Shown here in pieces: positions 1-7,539 of a stretch of 37,184 nucleotides of DNA (within the stretch, counting starts at the first letter, position 1; the number at the start of each line of letters is the position of its first letter). The stretch covers positions 1 to 37,184 of the forward strand of contig CACYLY010000035.1 in NCBI GenBank assembly GCA_902775355.1, read 5' to 3'. The notes beneath the pieces were generated by a model that worked only from the letters and a program-made list of their open reading frames with translations, did not search any database and was not told the DNA's origin. The translations under genes were made by a program, and so were the position numbers. This stretch comes from Oscillospiraceae bacterium. GTDB lineage: Bacteria > Bacillota > Clostridia > Oscillospirales > Oscillospiraceae.

Positions 1-22
1 CTCCCAGCTGAGCTATACCCCC
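1..22 (-). tRNA. 5' end of a tRNA, probably tRNA-Ala (partial)
   Basis: The reverse complement of the first 22 bases reads as a tRNA 5' end: a GGGGGTA acceptor strand, TA, then the D-stem and D-loop start GCTCAGCTGGGAG. The rest lies outside the window, so the anticodon is not visible. This start is typical of tRNA-Ala in Clostridia; Val or Ile are less likely. A minus-strand promoter about 165 bases upstream could drive it. Confidence 0.75.
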
Positions 23-187
23 AAATGAAAGTGGAATGCTATTTATTTGGAATGGCGGTTTTCCGGATTTTGCATTGAAAACCATCCATGAAAAAAGGGA
101 AGAAGTCGGGGGAAAAGGCTTTTCGAGCTGTGCCCGTTTGAGCCTTAGCCCCGATGCTTTGGGGCCGGAGCCCCGCGCGCAAGAGGT

Positions 188-216
188 ATATTAACAGAAG
201 CAAAACCAAATGTCAA
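188..216 (-). promoter_or_regulatory. Sigma-A-type promoter for the tRNA at the left edge
   Basis: On the minus strand a perfect TTGACA (216-211) and TAATAT (193-188) are separated by exactly 17 bases. The tRNA-Ser promoter at 9881-9909 has the same two hexamers and spacing, which supports a stable-RNA promoter. Transcription runs toward position 1. Confidence 0.75.
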
Positions 217-373
217 GCATTATTTTTTCTTTTTTCAAAGTTTTTTTCGGAAAGTTTTTCGGGGGGGCGGGGGAGAGAGCAGGAAAATGAAAAATGAAGA
301 AAGATCCTTCGCTCGGGACGGCATCCCCAGCCACGCTCACAGGCTCGCGCGACAGGCCCCTTGACGCAAGGGG

Positions 374-407
374 GTTGTCCGCCGATCCCCCCCGAGGCGG
401 ATGACGG
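374..407 (+). repeat. 34-base dispersed repeat, copy 1
   Basis: Matches the reverse complement of 2901-2934 with two mismatches. The core is GTCCGCCGATCCCCC followed by GAGGCGGATGACGG. Both copies are intergenic. Confidence 0.7.
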
Positions 408-430
408 AAGGGGTTAAAGACGGGGGATGC

Positions 431-470
431 GGATTGCCATGCCAGCGTGCGCGCTTACCTCGCAATGACA
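431..470 (+). repeat. ATTGC/GCAAT-bounded repeat, copy 1
   Basis: Begins GGATTGCC and ends CTCGCAATGACA, with a GTGCGCGC centre. A second copy lies at 21196-21234 in the same orientation. The ATTGC and GCAAT ends are inverted repeats. Confidence 0.6.
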
Positions 471-671
471 GGGACGGACGCTTGCGCGGAGCGGCGGGAG
501 GGGCAAGCCTCTCCCCCTGCGGGCGAGGGACGAAACGTCGGCGGATGACGGTTTGACAAGTCCACTCCGTTCCGCAGAGGCAAGGCTCCGTTTTCCAAGC
601 GAAAGGGAAGACCCGCGGCCGACGGCAAAATTAGTCTGCACAAGAAACAAAAATGTCCAGCCCTTTTTGCG

Positions 672-700
672 TTGAAAAAGACGCCGGGCTGTGGTATAAT
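672..700 (+). promoter_or_regulatory. Promoter of the XRE regulator
   Basis: TTGAAA (672-677), a 17-base spacer and TATAAT (695-700), with an extended TGG immediately before the -10. The start codon at 766 is 66 bases downstream, leaving a short leader. Confidence 0.75.
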
Positions 701-765
701 ATCTTCAATTCTTAGCAGGGCAACGAGTTTTCGACCATGTTCCCAAACGTCGAGGGAGATCCAAT

Positions 766-1401
766 ATGCAGCTGGAAGAACTGAAGCTGGTAGCCGCCGG
801 CAACATCATCAACCTTCGCACCGCCGCGGGCCTGACCCAGGCGGAGCTGGGCGCAAAACTGAATTATTCGGACAAGAGCATCTCCAAGTGGGAGCGGGGC
901 GAGGCCATACCGGACGCCTATGTGCTGACCCAGATGGCGGAGCTCTTCGGCGTGACCGTGGACTATATCCTGAGCCCCCATACGGACTGGGAGCCGCCGG
1001 TGAAGGAGGAGGACCCGAAGAAGGATGTGGTGTACAGTACCACCGTGATCATCTCCATCGCGGTCCTGGGTGTCTGGACCCTGGCGCTGACCGCCTTCGT
1101 GGCCCTGTGGCTGGCGGACCTGGTGCGCTGGAAGATCTTCGCGGCGGCGCTGCCCGTCTCCATTCTGACCTGGCTGGTGCTGACCTGCGTATTCAAGCGG
1201 ACCCATCGTCTGAAATACCTGGTGGCGCTGTTCGTGCTGAGCCTGTTTGTGGCCTTTTATCTGCTGTTTCTGCACAGCAACCCCTGGCAGATCTTTCTGA
1301 TCGCGGTGCTGGCGGAGGTGCTGGTGTTCCTCAGCTTCCATGTGCAGAAGCGCCCGAAGAAGAACGGCAAGACGGAGAAAAAGCAGGAGGAGCAGGCCTG
1401 A
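766..1401 (+). CDS. Membrane-anchored XRE-family transcriptional regulator
   Basis: A 211-residue protein with a helix-turn-helix of the XRE/Cro type at about residues 10-68; the segment around TQAELGAKLNYSDKSISKWE is the canonical recognition motif. It is followed by a charged linker and four hydrophobic stretches (about residues 93-118, 123-143, 147-167 and 171-190). The Lys-rich tail suggests a cytoplasmic C-terminus. An N-terminal DNA-binding domain plus a membrane domain suggests a regulator that senses an envelope signal; the target is unknown. The start is set by GAGGGAG eight bases before ATG and by the promoter at 672-700. It is transcribed alone. Confidence 0.85.
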   Translation: MQLEELKLVAAGNIINLRTAAGLTQAELGAKLNYSDKSISKWERGEAIPDAYVLTQMAELFGVTVDYILSPHTDWEPPVKEEDPKKDVVYSTTVIISIAVLGVWTLALTAFVALWLADLVRWKIFAAALPVSILTWLVLTCVFKRTHRLKYLVALFVLSLFVAFYLLFLHSNPWQIFLIAVLAEVLVFLSFHVQKRPKKNGKTEKKQEEQA

Positions 1402-1479
1402 CGCGCTGAAAGGCTTTTCTGTATCGAAAACCAGCAAAGCCTTGAAAAATCTGATATTCTACGATTTGTAGAGTGGGCG

Positions 1480-1514
1480 GAGCGCCCCCGGTAGAGGAAA
1501 AACCGGGGGCGCTC
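1480..1514. repeat. Perfect 13-bp stem-loop downstream of the XRE gene
   Basis: The arm GAGCGCCCCCGGT (1480-1492) is fully complementary to 1502-1514, with a 9-base purine-rich loop. No T-run follows on the plus strand, so it is a strong hairpin but not a textbook intrinsic terminator. It lies in the 209-base gap before the DegV gene. Confidence 0.6.
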
Positions 1515-1610
1515 GCAATCGTAGAGCGGGAGAAGGGAAGTGTTTCTTGCCCCTTGACGGGGAAAGGGGGTATGCTCCAACATGGAAAAACGTGAAAGGA
1601 GCCTGTTCCT

Positions 1611-2495
1611 ATGAGCTATGTCCTCAGCTGCTGCTCCACCGCCGATCTGAGCAAGGAGCATTTCGAATCCATCAAGGTCAACTACGTCTGCTTCCACTAC
1701 TCCCTGGACGGGGTGGAGTATCCGGACGATCTGGGCCAGACCATCCCCTTCGAGGATTTCTATAACCGCATGGCCAAGGGGGCCGATACCAAGACCTCCC
1801 AGGTCAGCGTGTCCGAGTATGTGGACGCCTTTACGCCCTTCCTGGAGCAGGGGCAGGACATCGTGCACGTCTGCCTCTCCTCGGGCATTTCCGGCACCAT
1901 CAACTCCGCCCGCAACGCCGCCCACATCCTCCAGGAGCGCTACCCCGAGCGGAAGATCTACATCATCGACTCTCTGGGCGCCTCTTCGGGCTACGGTCTG
2001 CTGATGGACACCGCCGCCGCCAAGCGGGACGAGGGCCTGACGGTGGACGAGATGGCAGCATGGATCGAGGAAAACCGGCTGAGGCTGCATCACTGGTTCT
2101 TCTCCACGGACCTGAGCTTCTACGTCAAGGGCGGGCGCATTTCCAAGACCGCCGGCTTCTTCGGCAGCGTCCTGGAGATCTGCCCCCTGCTGAACATGGA
2201 CAATCTGGGCCGCCTGATCCCCCGCTTCAAGATCCGCACCAAAAAGAGGGTGATCCGCGAGATCGTGAAGAAGATGGAGGAATGTGCCCGGGACGGGCTG
2301 GACTATGACGGCAAGTGCTTCATTTCCCAGTCCGGCTGCATTCCCGACGCCAAGGCCGTGGCCGCGCTGGTGGAGGAGCGCTTCCCCAAGCTCGACGGCA
2401 AGGTGCTCATCAACTACGTGGGCACCACCATCGGATCCCACACCGGGCCGGGCACCGTGGCGCTGTTCTTCTGGGGCAGCGAGCGGGCGGACTGA
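1611..2495 (+). CDS. DegV family fatty-acid-binding protein
   Basis: A 294-residue protein, the usual length for DegV. Family marks are the early T-A-D-L region, the SSGISGT segment at about residues 90-96 that belongs to the fatty-acid carboxylate site, and the KGGRISK segment at about residues 180-186. DegV (FakB-like) proteins hold a fatty acid and, with FakA, support fatty-acid phosphorylation for phospholipid synthesis. No fakA/DAK-like partner is in this window. AAAGGA ten bases before the ATG supports the start. The gene is monocistronic and followed by a cluster of hairpins. Confidence 0.9.
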   Translation: MSYVLSCCSTADLSKEHFESIKVNYVCFHYSLDGVEYPDDLGQTIPFEDFYNRMAKGADTKTSQVSVSEYVDAFTPFLEQGQDIVHVCLSSGISGTINSARNAAHILQERYPERKIYIIDSLGASSGYGLLMDTAAAKRDEGLTVDEMAAWIEENRLRLHHWFFSTDLSFYVKGGRISKTAGFFGSVLEICPLLNMDNLGRLIPRFKIRTKKRVIREIVKKMEECARDGLDYDGKCFISQSGCIPDAKAVAALVEERFPKLDGKVLINYVGTTIGSHTGPGTVALFFWGSERAD

Positions 2496-2529
2496 AGATC
2501 CGGTTTTGAGGATGATTTGAGAATGAACG

Positions 2530-2553
2530 GAGGACGCGGGAAACCGCGTCCTC
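2530..2553. repeat. Stem-loop repeat, copy 1
   Basis: GAGGACGCGG (2530-2539), GAAA loop, CCGCGTCCTC (2544-2553). An exact reverse-complement copy is at 2712-2735. Confidence 0.75.
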
Positions 2554-2581
2554 AAGCTGTCGACAAAGTGTCGACAGCTTG
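2553..2581. repeat. 13-bp stem-loop containing a GTCGAC core
   Basis: CAAGCTGTCGACA (2553-2565) pairs perfectly with 2569-2581 around a 3-base loop. It abuts the preceding and following hairpins. Confidence 0.7.
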
Positions 2582-2584
2582 AAA

Positions 2585-2622
2585 GCAAAAAAGGAAACTT
2601 TTTTGGAAATTTCCTTTTTTGC
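2585..2622 (+). terminator. Likely intrinsic terminator of the DegV gene
   Basis: GCAAAAAAGGAAA (2585-2597) pairs perfectly with TTTCCTTTTTTGC (2610-2622). The long T-tract sits inside the 3' arm. It is the third of three adjacent hairpins after degV and could work in both directions. Confidence 0.6.
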
Positions 2623-2711
2623 AGGATTGAACGTGAAGGGGGGCATACCCTCCCCCCTTCACAATCCCCCCATGCGAATCGAAGTCTTTCCGCATGGCTT
2701 TGTATCAGTAT

Positions 2712-2735
2712 GAGGACGCGGTTTCCCGCGTCCTC
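2712..2735. repeat. Stem-loop repeat, copy 2 (inverted)
   Basis: GAGGACGCGG, TTTC loop, CCGCGTCCTC. This is the exact reverse complement of 2530-2553. Confidence 0.75.
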
Positions 2736-2900
2736 AAACTTTATATGAAGTTGGCTTTTGTCATCCTGAGCGAACATGGCGACGCGCGGACAGCGTGCGG
2801 CGATCCAAGTTCTGCTTGCTCGGCGAGAACGGAGCGAATCGGCAGAACGAAGGGACGCCGAGCAATGCTCGGCGCTAAGGCGGAGGACGGGACAACCCCT

Positions 2901-2934
2901 CCGTCATCCGCCTCGCGGGGGATCGGCGGACGAC
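2901..2934 (-). repeat. 34-base dispersed repeat, copy 2
   Basis: Inverted relative to 374-407, with two mismatches over 34 bases. Confidence 0.7.
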
Positions 2935-3082
2935 ACCTCCCCCTTGCACAGGGGAGGTTCGAGCGCGCCTACGCTCCGTATTGCGCCGTAGTGGAGAGGC
3001 TTGCCCCTCCCGCCGATCCGCGCTCACGCTCTGTTTACGGAGCGATCAGGGGATCGCTCCCTACGCGCGAACGCCCGTCTGC

Positions 3083-3155
3083 TCCCGTAGGGGCAACCTT
3101 CGTGTCGCCCGCTGTCCCGCGCGAGCTTCGCCGGGCGATGCCAGGCGCTACGGGA
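3083..3155. repeat. MITE-like inverted-repeat element (CCGTAG family)
   Basis: A 73-base non-coding element that starts TCCCGTAG and ends CTACGGGA. Its size and CCGTAG-type ends match the elements at 14439-14514 and 24051-24130. Confidence 0.5.
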
Positions 3156-3212
3156 AAGATCCTTCGTCTCCGCTCCGCTCAAAATGACAGAAACAGGCTT
3201 TGTCTCACGTCA

Positions 3213-3246
3213 AAAACCGCCCCTCCCGGTCGGGAGAGGCGGTTTT
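3213..3246 (-). terminator. Terminator of the SH3 lipoprotein gene
   Basis: AAAACCGCC (3213-3221) pairs with GGCGGTTTT (3238-3246), with an inner CTCCCG/CGGGAG stem. Read on the minus strand the stem runs into TTTTTG. It lies just after the stop codon at 3270. Confidence 0.75.
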
Positions 3247-3269
3247 CAAATGTCTTAATTCTCGTCTGA

Positions 3270-3893
3270 TCAGGTCGTGGGAGGCGTGCCGAAGGAAATG
3301 TAGTCCTTGTATACATAGCCGAGCATGTATCCGTCGTACCAGATCTTGGCCCAGTTGCCCTCGATGGAGATGACCTTCACCGGCGCGTACTTGGGCAGGC
3401 TCTCATAGATCTTGTACTGCTCGCCGGGGCCGACGCGGAAGTTGGCGTGGAGCACGTTGGTGTAGCCCCACTTGGCGTTCTGCTTGTCCAGATCGGAGGC
3501 GGTGGGGTAGTACATCTCGCCGGTATCGTCGGCAAAGGTGATCTCGGGGTGATCCTCGGTGGTGTCGGCGGGGGTACTGTCCGTCGGGGTCTCGGTGCCG
3601 GTGCCGGGGGTGCCGTCAACGATCGTGACACCGGGAGTGGCCGCGGGACCGGGAACGGTGGTGGCGGACGGGTTGGGGTTGGCGGTGGGAACGGTGGTGG
3701 GCAGCGCGTCCACGCTGGGATAGTTCTCTACCGGCGTATCGGGGCCGCTGACGATGGCGGGGGGCGTCTCGATGACCACGGAGTTGGACTCCGGGTCCAC
3801 GTTTTCCACCACGTCGGCCTCTTTGGTTTCGCCGCAGGCGGCCAGGGCCAGGATCATGACCAGGGCCAGAAGTAAAGTCAGCGCTCTTTTCAC
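3270..3893 (-). CDS. Secreted lipoprotein with a C-terminal SH3 domain
   Basis: A 207-residue protein with a lipoprotein signal peptide (two positive charges, a hydrophobic core and the lipobox LAAC with Cys20). A disordered Pro/Thr/Gly-rich linker (about residues 38-115) follows. A bacterial SH3-like domain fills about residues 138-202, with the typical N-FRVGPG at its start and a G-W-IW-GY pattern. Such domains bind peptidoglycan or cell-wall peptides, so a wall-associated role is inferred. The start is GTG, chosen because AGGAGG lies eight bases upstream and the signal peptide begins there. Confidence 0.8.
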   Translation of the reverse strand: MKRALTLLLALVMILALAACGETKEADVVENVDPESNSVVIETPPAIVSGPDTPVENYPSVDALPTTVPTANPNPSATTVPGPAATPGVTIVDGTPGTGTETPTDSTPADTTEDHPEITFADDTGEMYYPTASDLDKQNAKWGYTNVLHANFRVGPGEQYKIYESLPKYAPVKVISIEGNWAKIWYDGYMLGYVYKDYISFGTPPTT

Positions 3894-3952
3894 GTGAATG
3901 ACCTCCTATACGAAAAATGCAAAGGACTGTCTATGAATACTGCTTTGATGCG

Positions 3953-3961
3953 ATTGTAACA
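3953..3961 (-). promoter_or_regulatory. Probable extended -10 promoter of the SH3 lipoprotein gene
   Basis: On the minus strand TGT precedes TACAAT (3958-3953), about 60 bases before the start codon. The -35 region (TTTTCT at a 17-base spacing) is weak, so recognition would rest on the extended -10. Confidence 0.45.
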
Positions 3962-4031
3962 CAGCTCGGCGCAAAAGAAAACATAATTTTTCTTAACATG
4001 CGCCAAAAATCCCGGGAAATAATGGGAAATG

Positions 4032-6524
4032 TCACCCAAGGTTGATGGTCTGGCTCCAGTAATTCTGCTGGTAGAGATCCGTGAAGCGGAAGGTGACGGC
4101 CAGACGCTCGCCGTTGTTGAAGGGGACGTTGGCCACGCGCACGCCGCCGCTGCCGACGACCAGCTGCTCACCCAGCATGTAGGTGTTCTCATAGCTGCCG
4201 TCGTAACGGTAGTAGTCGCAGAGGAAGTCCAGCACGTCGCCGGGCTGCAGGAGGCGGATGCGGGTCTCGGCGTCGGCGTCGCTGGTGCTTTCCAGATCCA
4301 CGATGCCGCCGGCCTCGGTCTGAGTCTTGGGCAGCTCCGCCAGTTCCTGATCCTCATACACGCTGCGGATGCCGGTAACGGTACCGTTGCCGTCCGGATC
4401 GAAGCGGATCAGCAGCTCCACCCGCTCGCCGTTGAGCAGGGCGGGGGCGTAGCCGTAATAGTAGCCCTCCACGGCGTACTCGTGATAATAGGCCACGGGG
4501 TGATCGTTGATGGCCACCCAGCTGGGCTCCGTCGGCGCCAGCAGATCGCCGTTGCCGTCGAAGTCGAAGACCGCGTCCAGGCCCAGGTCGATGTAACCCT
4601 CCCCATCGTCCAGGAAGACGTTCAGGGCCAGCCCCTCCACCATGGACCACTGGTCCTCGGAGAGGTGGATCACATAATTGCCGCCGCTCTTCACCCAGTT
4701 CAGGGCGGAGGGATCAAAGTGGTTGGCGGCGATATAGTCGGCCGTGTCCTCGGTGCTCATGCTGCGGCCGAAGAGGAAGCCGGTGTTGGAGCTGCTCAGA
4801 CCGGGGACGGAGCTGTAGTCCCCGCCGCCCAGGAAGGCGCCCAGCAGGTCCGTGATGTCGTAACCGCTGGAGGAGGCGCCGCTGTACCCGCCGCCCAGAA
4901 GGCTGCCGTAGGGATTGTTGCTGCCACCGGAGGCCACCTGACCGCTGACCTCCATGCTGGCGAACTCGCGGATGCACTGGCCGTAGCTGGCGTCCATGCC
5001 GATGGCGTCATAGGTCTGAACGGCCTTGTCCACGTTGGAGGTCTTCCGGTAGGGGAAGTAGATGCTCAGGCCGTTGGCGTTGGACATGTTGGAGGAGGTG
5101 CGGTTGTATTTCACCGCTCCGCGCAGGGCCGTGATCAGGTCCTTGCCCTCCTGGGTGCCCAGGTTCTGGGCGAAGTGCACCAGGTCGATCTGGTCGATGG
5201 CGGTGCTGCGGGCGAACTCCCGGGAATTGTTCCGGGCGCTGGAGACCTGCTGGAAGCCGTCGTTCTTGATCATCTGGGTCATGGACAGGGAGAAGTCCCG
5301 CATGGCGTCCGGCGCGGTGGCGGCCAGCTCCGCGATATCCACCACGGACAGGGTGGCGGACTGGCCGGGGCACTGGCTGGAGCAGGTGCGGACGAAATCG
5401 TCCACAATGTTCTTGCCGATGTCCACCGAGGCCATGGAGGTATTGTTGGAGAGCTTGGTGAGCCAGTCGGTGTAGTACCAGCCGATGCCGGGCTCGGTCT
5501 CCTCGGAGGCGATCATGTAGTCGGCATAGGGCTCCAGCATCAGACCGGTCTCCAGGGTGGCCATCAGGCAGGCGTCAAAGCCCACGATGTCGAACTGGAC
5601 CTTGCCGCCGCGCAGGGCGGTGCTGATCCCGTCCAGAGTCATGGAGCCGCTGCGCTTGTTCTTCTCGTCGTAGCCGTAGCCGCTGACGGAGCCGCCGCCG
5701 TGGTCCCAGAGGATGAGGATGTTGCGGTTGGCGGGGTAGTTCTTGTTGCACCACTGGATGAAGCGGGCCAGGTTGTTGGGATCGGTCATGGAGGTGCTGC
5801 CGTCGTCTGCTACCACGCACTTGACGCCGCCGCTGTGCACCTCGTAGATCTGGTTCTTGCTGCTGCTGACGATGTTGTTGTTCCAGCGGGTGCAGCCGCC
5901 GGTATAGACCAGCAGGTGTACGTTGGGGCCGATGGTGGCCCGGGTCATCTCCGCCAGGTCCTTGGTGGCCATGCCGCTCTTGGACTCCAGGTCCGTGCCG
6001 CACATGTAGACCATGATGGTGATCTCGTCCTGGCCGCCGCCCCGGATGGCGGTGTACTTCTCCCGGGCCTCGGGGGCGACGCTGGTGTCCACCGCGCTGC
6101 TGTTCACTTCGGCGGCGCTGCCGGAGGAGGTGGAGCCGCCGAACAGGTTGGCGTAGGGATTGGCGCCCGTGGCGGAGGAGCTGCTGCCGATCGAGCCCGT
6201 GCCGGCGCCGCCGTCAAGGATGCCGCCGGAGGAGCCGATGTCTCCGCTGCTGAGATCTCCGCTGCCCAGCAGGCCGCCCAGGCCGCCGCCGCGGAGCAGG
6301 AAGAAGAGCACGATGATGACGATGATGATCAGTCCGCTGCCGCCGCCGGCCCTGGCCGCGCGGCTCATGCCCGGCCGCCCGGAGCTGCCGGAACCGCCGG
6401 AATTGTGGGGATTGCTCCCGCTGCTGCCCACGGGCCCGGTGTTCAAACCGGAGCCGCGGCGATAGGCGCCGGTGCTCTGCCCGGTGACGTTGGTCTTGCG
6501 ACCTTGCGGTCTGTTTTCTGCCAT
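4032..6524 (-). CDS. Membrane-anchored clostripain-family (C11) cysteine peptidase
   Basis: An 830-residue protein. Residues 1-64 are polar and Gly/Ser-rich, residues 65-77 form a single membrane segment, and a long Gly/Ser linker reaches about residue 155. The C11 peptidase domain follows: the catalytic His is His275 in WDHGGGSVSGYG and the nucleophile Cys319 in VGFDACLMATLE, both in family-typical contexts. A large C-terminal region of unknown fold (about residues 560-830) follows. With no signal peptide and one early segment, a type II topology with the protease outside the cell is inferred. ATG at 6524 is chosen over the upstream in-frame start (6764) because GAGGAAAG precedes it and a promoter lies between the two. 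It is divergent from rex. Confidence 0.85.
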   Translation of the reverse strand: MAENRPQGRKTNVTGQSTGAYRRGSGLNTGPVGSSGSNPHNSGGSGSSGRPGMSRAARAGGGSGLIIIVIIVLFFLLRGGGLGGLLGSGDLSSGDIGSSGGILDGGAGTGSIGSSSSATGANPYANLFGGSTSSGSAAEVNSSAVDTSVAPEAREKYTAIRGGGQDEITIMVYMCGTDLESKSGMATKDLAEMTRATIGPNVHLLVYTGGCTRWNNNIVSSSKNQIYEVHSGGVKCVVADDGSTSMTDPNNLARFIQWCNKNYPANRNILILWDHGGGSVSGYGYDEKNKRSGSMTLDGISTALRGGKVQFDIVGFDACLMATLETGLMLEPYADYMIASEETEPGIGWYYTDWLTKLSNNTSMASVDIGKNIVDDFVRTCSSQCPGQSATLSVVDIAELAATAPDAMRDFSLSMTQMIKNDGFQQVSSARNNSREFARSTAIDQIDLVHFAQNLGTQEGKDLITALRGAVKYNRTSSNMSNANGLSIYFPYRKTSNVDKAVQTYDAIGMDASYGQCIREFASMEVSGQVASGGSNNPYGSLLGGGYSGASSSGYDITDLLGAFLGGGDYSSVPGLSSSNTGFLFGRSMSTEDTADYIAANHFDPSALNWVKSGGNYVIHLSEDQWSMVEGLALNVFLDDGEGYIDLGLDAVFDFDGNGDLLAPTEPSWVAINDHPVAYYHEYAVEGYYYGYAPALLNGERVELLIRFDPDGNGTVTGIRSVYEDQELAELPKTQTEAGGIVDLESTSDADAETRIRLLQPGDVLDFLCDYYRYDGSYENTYMLGEQLVVGSGGVRVANVPFNNGERLAVTFRFTDLYQQNYWSQTINLG

Positions 6525-6575
6525 ATTGCTTTCCTCGCTTTCGTGGAAGAATTGCCTCATATTTCCGCAATTTAT

Positions 6576-6584
6576 ATTATACCA
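6576..6584 (-). promoter_or_regulatory. Extended -10 promoter of the C11 peptidase gene
   Basis: On the minus strand TGG directly precedes a perfect TATAAT (6581-6576), 52 bases before the start codon. No good -35 is seen. Confidence 0.6.
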
Positions 6585-6664
6585 TGCATTTTTTCTCCGC
6601 GCCAGTCCCTCCTCCAAGTTTTTTTCGCGCCTCCCGGGGGCAGAGAGAAAAAGCCCGGCGGGAC

Positions 6665-6693
6665 TTGCGCGTGAAAACAAAGTGTGATAAAAT
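6665..6693 (+). promoter_or_regulatory. Promoter of rex
   Basis: TTGCGC (6665-6670), a 17-base spacer and TAAAAT (6688-6693), with a TGA extension before the -10. It is 34-40 bases upstream of the candidate start codons. Confidence 0.65.
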
Positions 6694-6698
6694 AAACA
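6683..6698. promoter_or_regulatory. Possible Rex operator overlapping the rex -10
   Basis: TGTGATAAAATAAACA resembles the clostridial Rex consensus TGTTAA-N4-TTAACA, matching 4 of 6 and 5 of 6 half-site positions. It covers the -10 box, where bound Rex would block its own transcription. The match is imperfect. Confidence 0.35.
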
Positions 6699-6726
6699 AA
6701 CTAAAGAGAGACCAGAGAAGGAGAGG

Positions 6727-7428
6727 TTGGATTTGAAACGTCTCAAGGTTTCCAATAACGTCATTCGCCGTCTGCCGCGCTATCTGCGGAAGCTGGACGA
6801 GCTGAGCGCCCAGGGGGTCACCCGGGTGTCCTCCTCGGAGCTGGGGAAACAGCTGGGCCTGACCCCGTCCCAGATCCGGCAAGATTTCAGCTGCTTCGGG
6901 GAATTCGGCCAGCAGGGCTACGGCTATCATGTCCCCTCGCTGCGCCGGCAGGTCGCCGCCATCCTGGGCATGGACCGGAACTATCAGGCCGTCCTCATCG
7001 GCGTGGGCAACATCGGTCACGCCCTGATCGACAATTTCTGCTTTTCCGACTGGGGCTTTCACCTGACCGCCGCCTTTGACGTGAAGCCGGAGATCATCGG
7101 CGCCACCTTCAACAAGGTCCCGGTGCTGTCCATGGAGGAGCTGCCAAAGTATCTGGACGAGCATCAGGTGGACATCGCGGTGCTCACCGTGCCCAAGGAC
7201 GCGGCGGTCCCCGTGACCCAGATCCTGACGGCCCACGGCGTGGAGGCCATCTGGAACTTCACCAATGTGGAGCTCACCGAGCCCAACAGCAGCACCATCG
7301 TGGAAAACGTCCATTTTTCGGACAGTCTGCTGTCCCTGAGTTACTATGTGTCGGAGCGGCAGGACGAGCGGGCCGCCCGCGCCGCCCGGGAAGCGCGCCG
7401 GGAGAATAGTTCTATTTCTAATTCTTAG
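6727..7428 (+). CDS. rex: Redox-sensing transcriptional repressor Rex
   Basis: A protein of about 233 residues with the Rex layout: a winged-helix DNA-binding domain (about residues 1-75, with the conserved RRLPRYLR and GLTPSQIRQDFSCFGEFG segments) and a Rossmann NAD(H)-binding domain with GVGNIG at residues 92-97. Rex represses fermentation and respiration genes and is released when NADH/NAD+ rises. The start is a TTG. TTG at 6727 is only 3 bases after AAGGAG, while the in-frame TTG at 6733 has an ideal 9-base spacing, so the real start may be 6733. Divergent from the C11 peptidase; mnmE follows. Confidence 0.93.
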   Translation: MDLKRLKVSNNVIRRLPRYLRKLDELSAQGVTRVSSSELGKQLGLTPSQIRQDFSCFGEFGQQGYGYHVPSLRRQVAAILGMDRNYQAVLIGVGNIGHALIDNFCFSDWGFHLTAAFDVKPEIIGATFNKVPVLSMEELPKYLDEHQVDIAVLTVPKDAAVPVTQILTAHGVEAIWNFTNVELTEPNSSTIVENVHFSDSLLSLSYYVSERQDERAARAAREARRENSSISNS

Positions 7429-7453
7429 TTTTAGTATTGAGTTTTGAGAAAAC

Positions 7454-7516
7454 GAGGGCTTGCCCCTCCGTGCCAGCATACGCCGCCCATAGCTGGGGAG
7501 GGGCTTGCCCCTCCCG
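7454..7516. repeat. Pair of GGGGCTTGCCCC palindromes before mnmE
   Basis: GAGGGCTTGCCCCTC-like sequence at 7454-7469 and GGGAGGGGCTTGCCCCTCCC at about 7496-7515, a 9-bp stem with a 2-base centre. Relatives lie at 494-515 and 2994-3012. They fill the gap between rex and mnmE. Confidence 0.5.
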
Positions 7517-7539
7517 CTTTCCTTTTCGGAGGTTTTTCT

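Larger units (their letters stand above)
217..671. other. Gene-free stretch with intergenic repeats
   Basis: No ORF here has a ribosome binding site or recognisable product. The stretch holds three short repeats found again elsewhere in the window: a 34-base element at 374-407, an ATTGC...GCAAT-bounded element at 431-470, and a GGGAGGGGC palindrome near 494-515. It separates the divergent tRNA and XRE-regulator promoters. Confidence 0.7.
2496..3212. other. Gene-free stretch rich in hairpins and intergenic repeats
   Basis: No supportable gene. From left to right it holds three consecutive stem-loops (2530-2622), an inverted copy of the first stem-loop (2712-2735), fragments such as TCATCCTGAGCG common in Clostridia intergenic repeats, a GCCGAGC palindrome (2857-2877), the second 34-base repeat (2901-2934), and a 73-base inverted-repeat element (3083-3155). 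Confidence 0.7.

Noticed and set aside
1554-1576. TTGACG and TATGCT before DegV as a promoter
   Set aside because: The spacing is only 11 bases, too short for a normal sigma-A promoter.
1257-2777. A 506-codon minus-strand ORF over DegV
   Set aside because: Crosses hairpins and intergenic repeats, has no Shine-Dalgarno, and is antisense to a well-supported gene.
4029-6674. A long plus-strand ORF opposite the C11 peptidase gene
   Set aside because: It is an antisense shadow of a GC-rich gene: Ala/Gly/Val-rich low-complexity translation, no ribosome binding site, and no domain. The minus strand has clear catalytic motifs.
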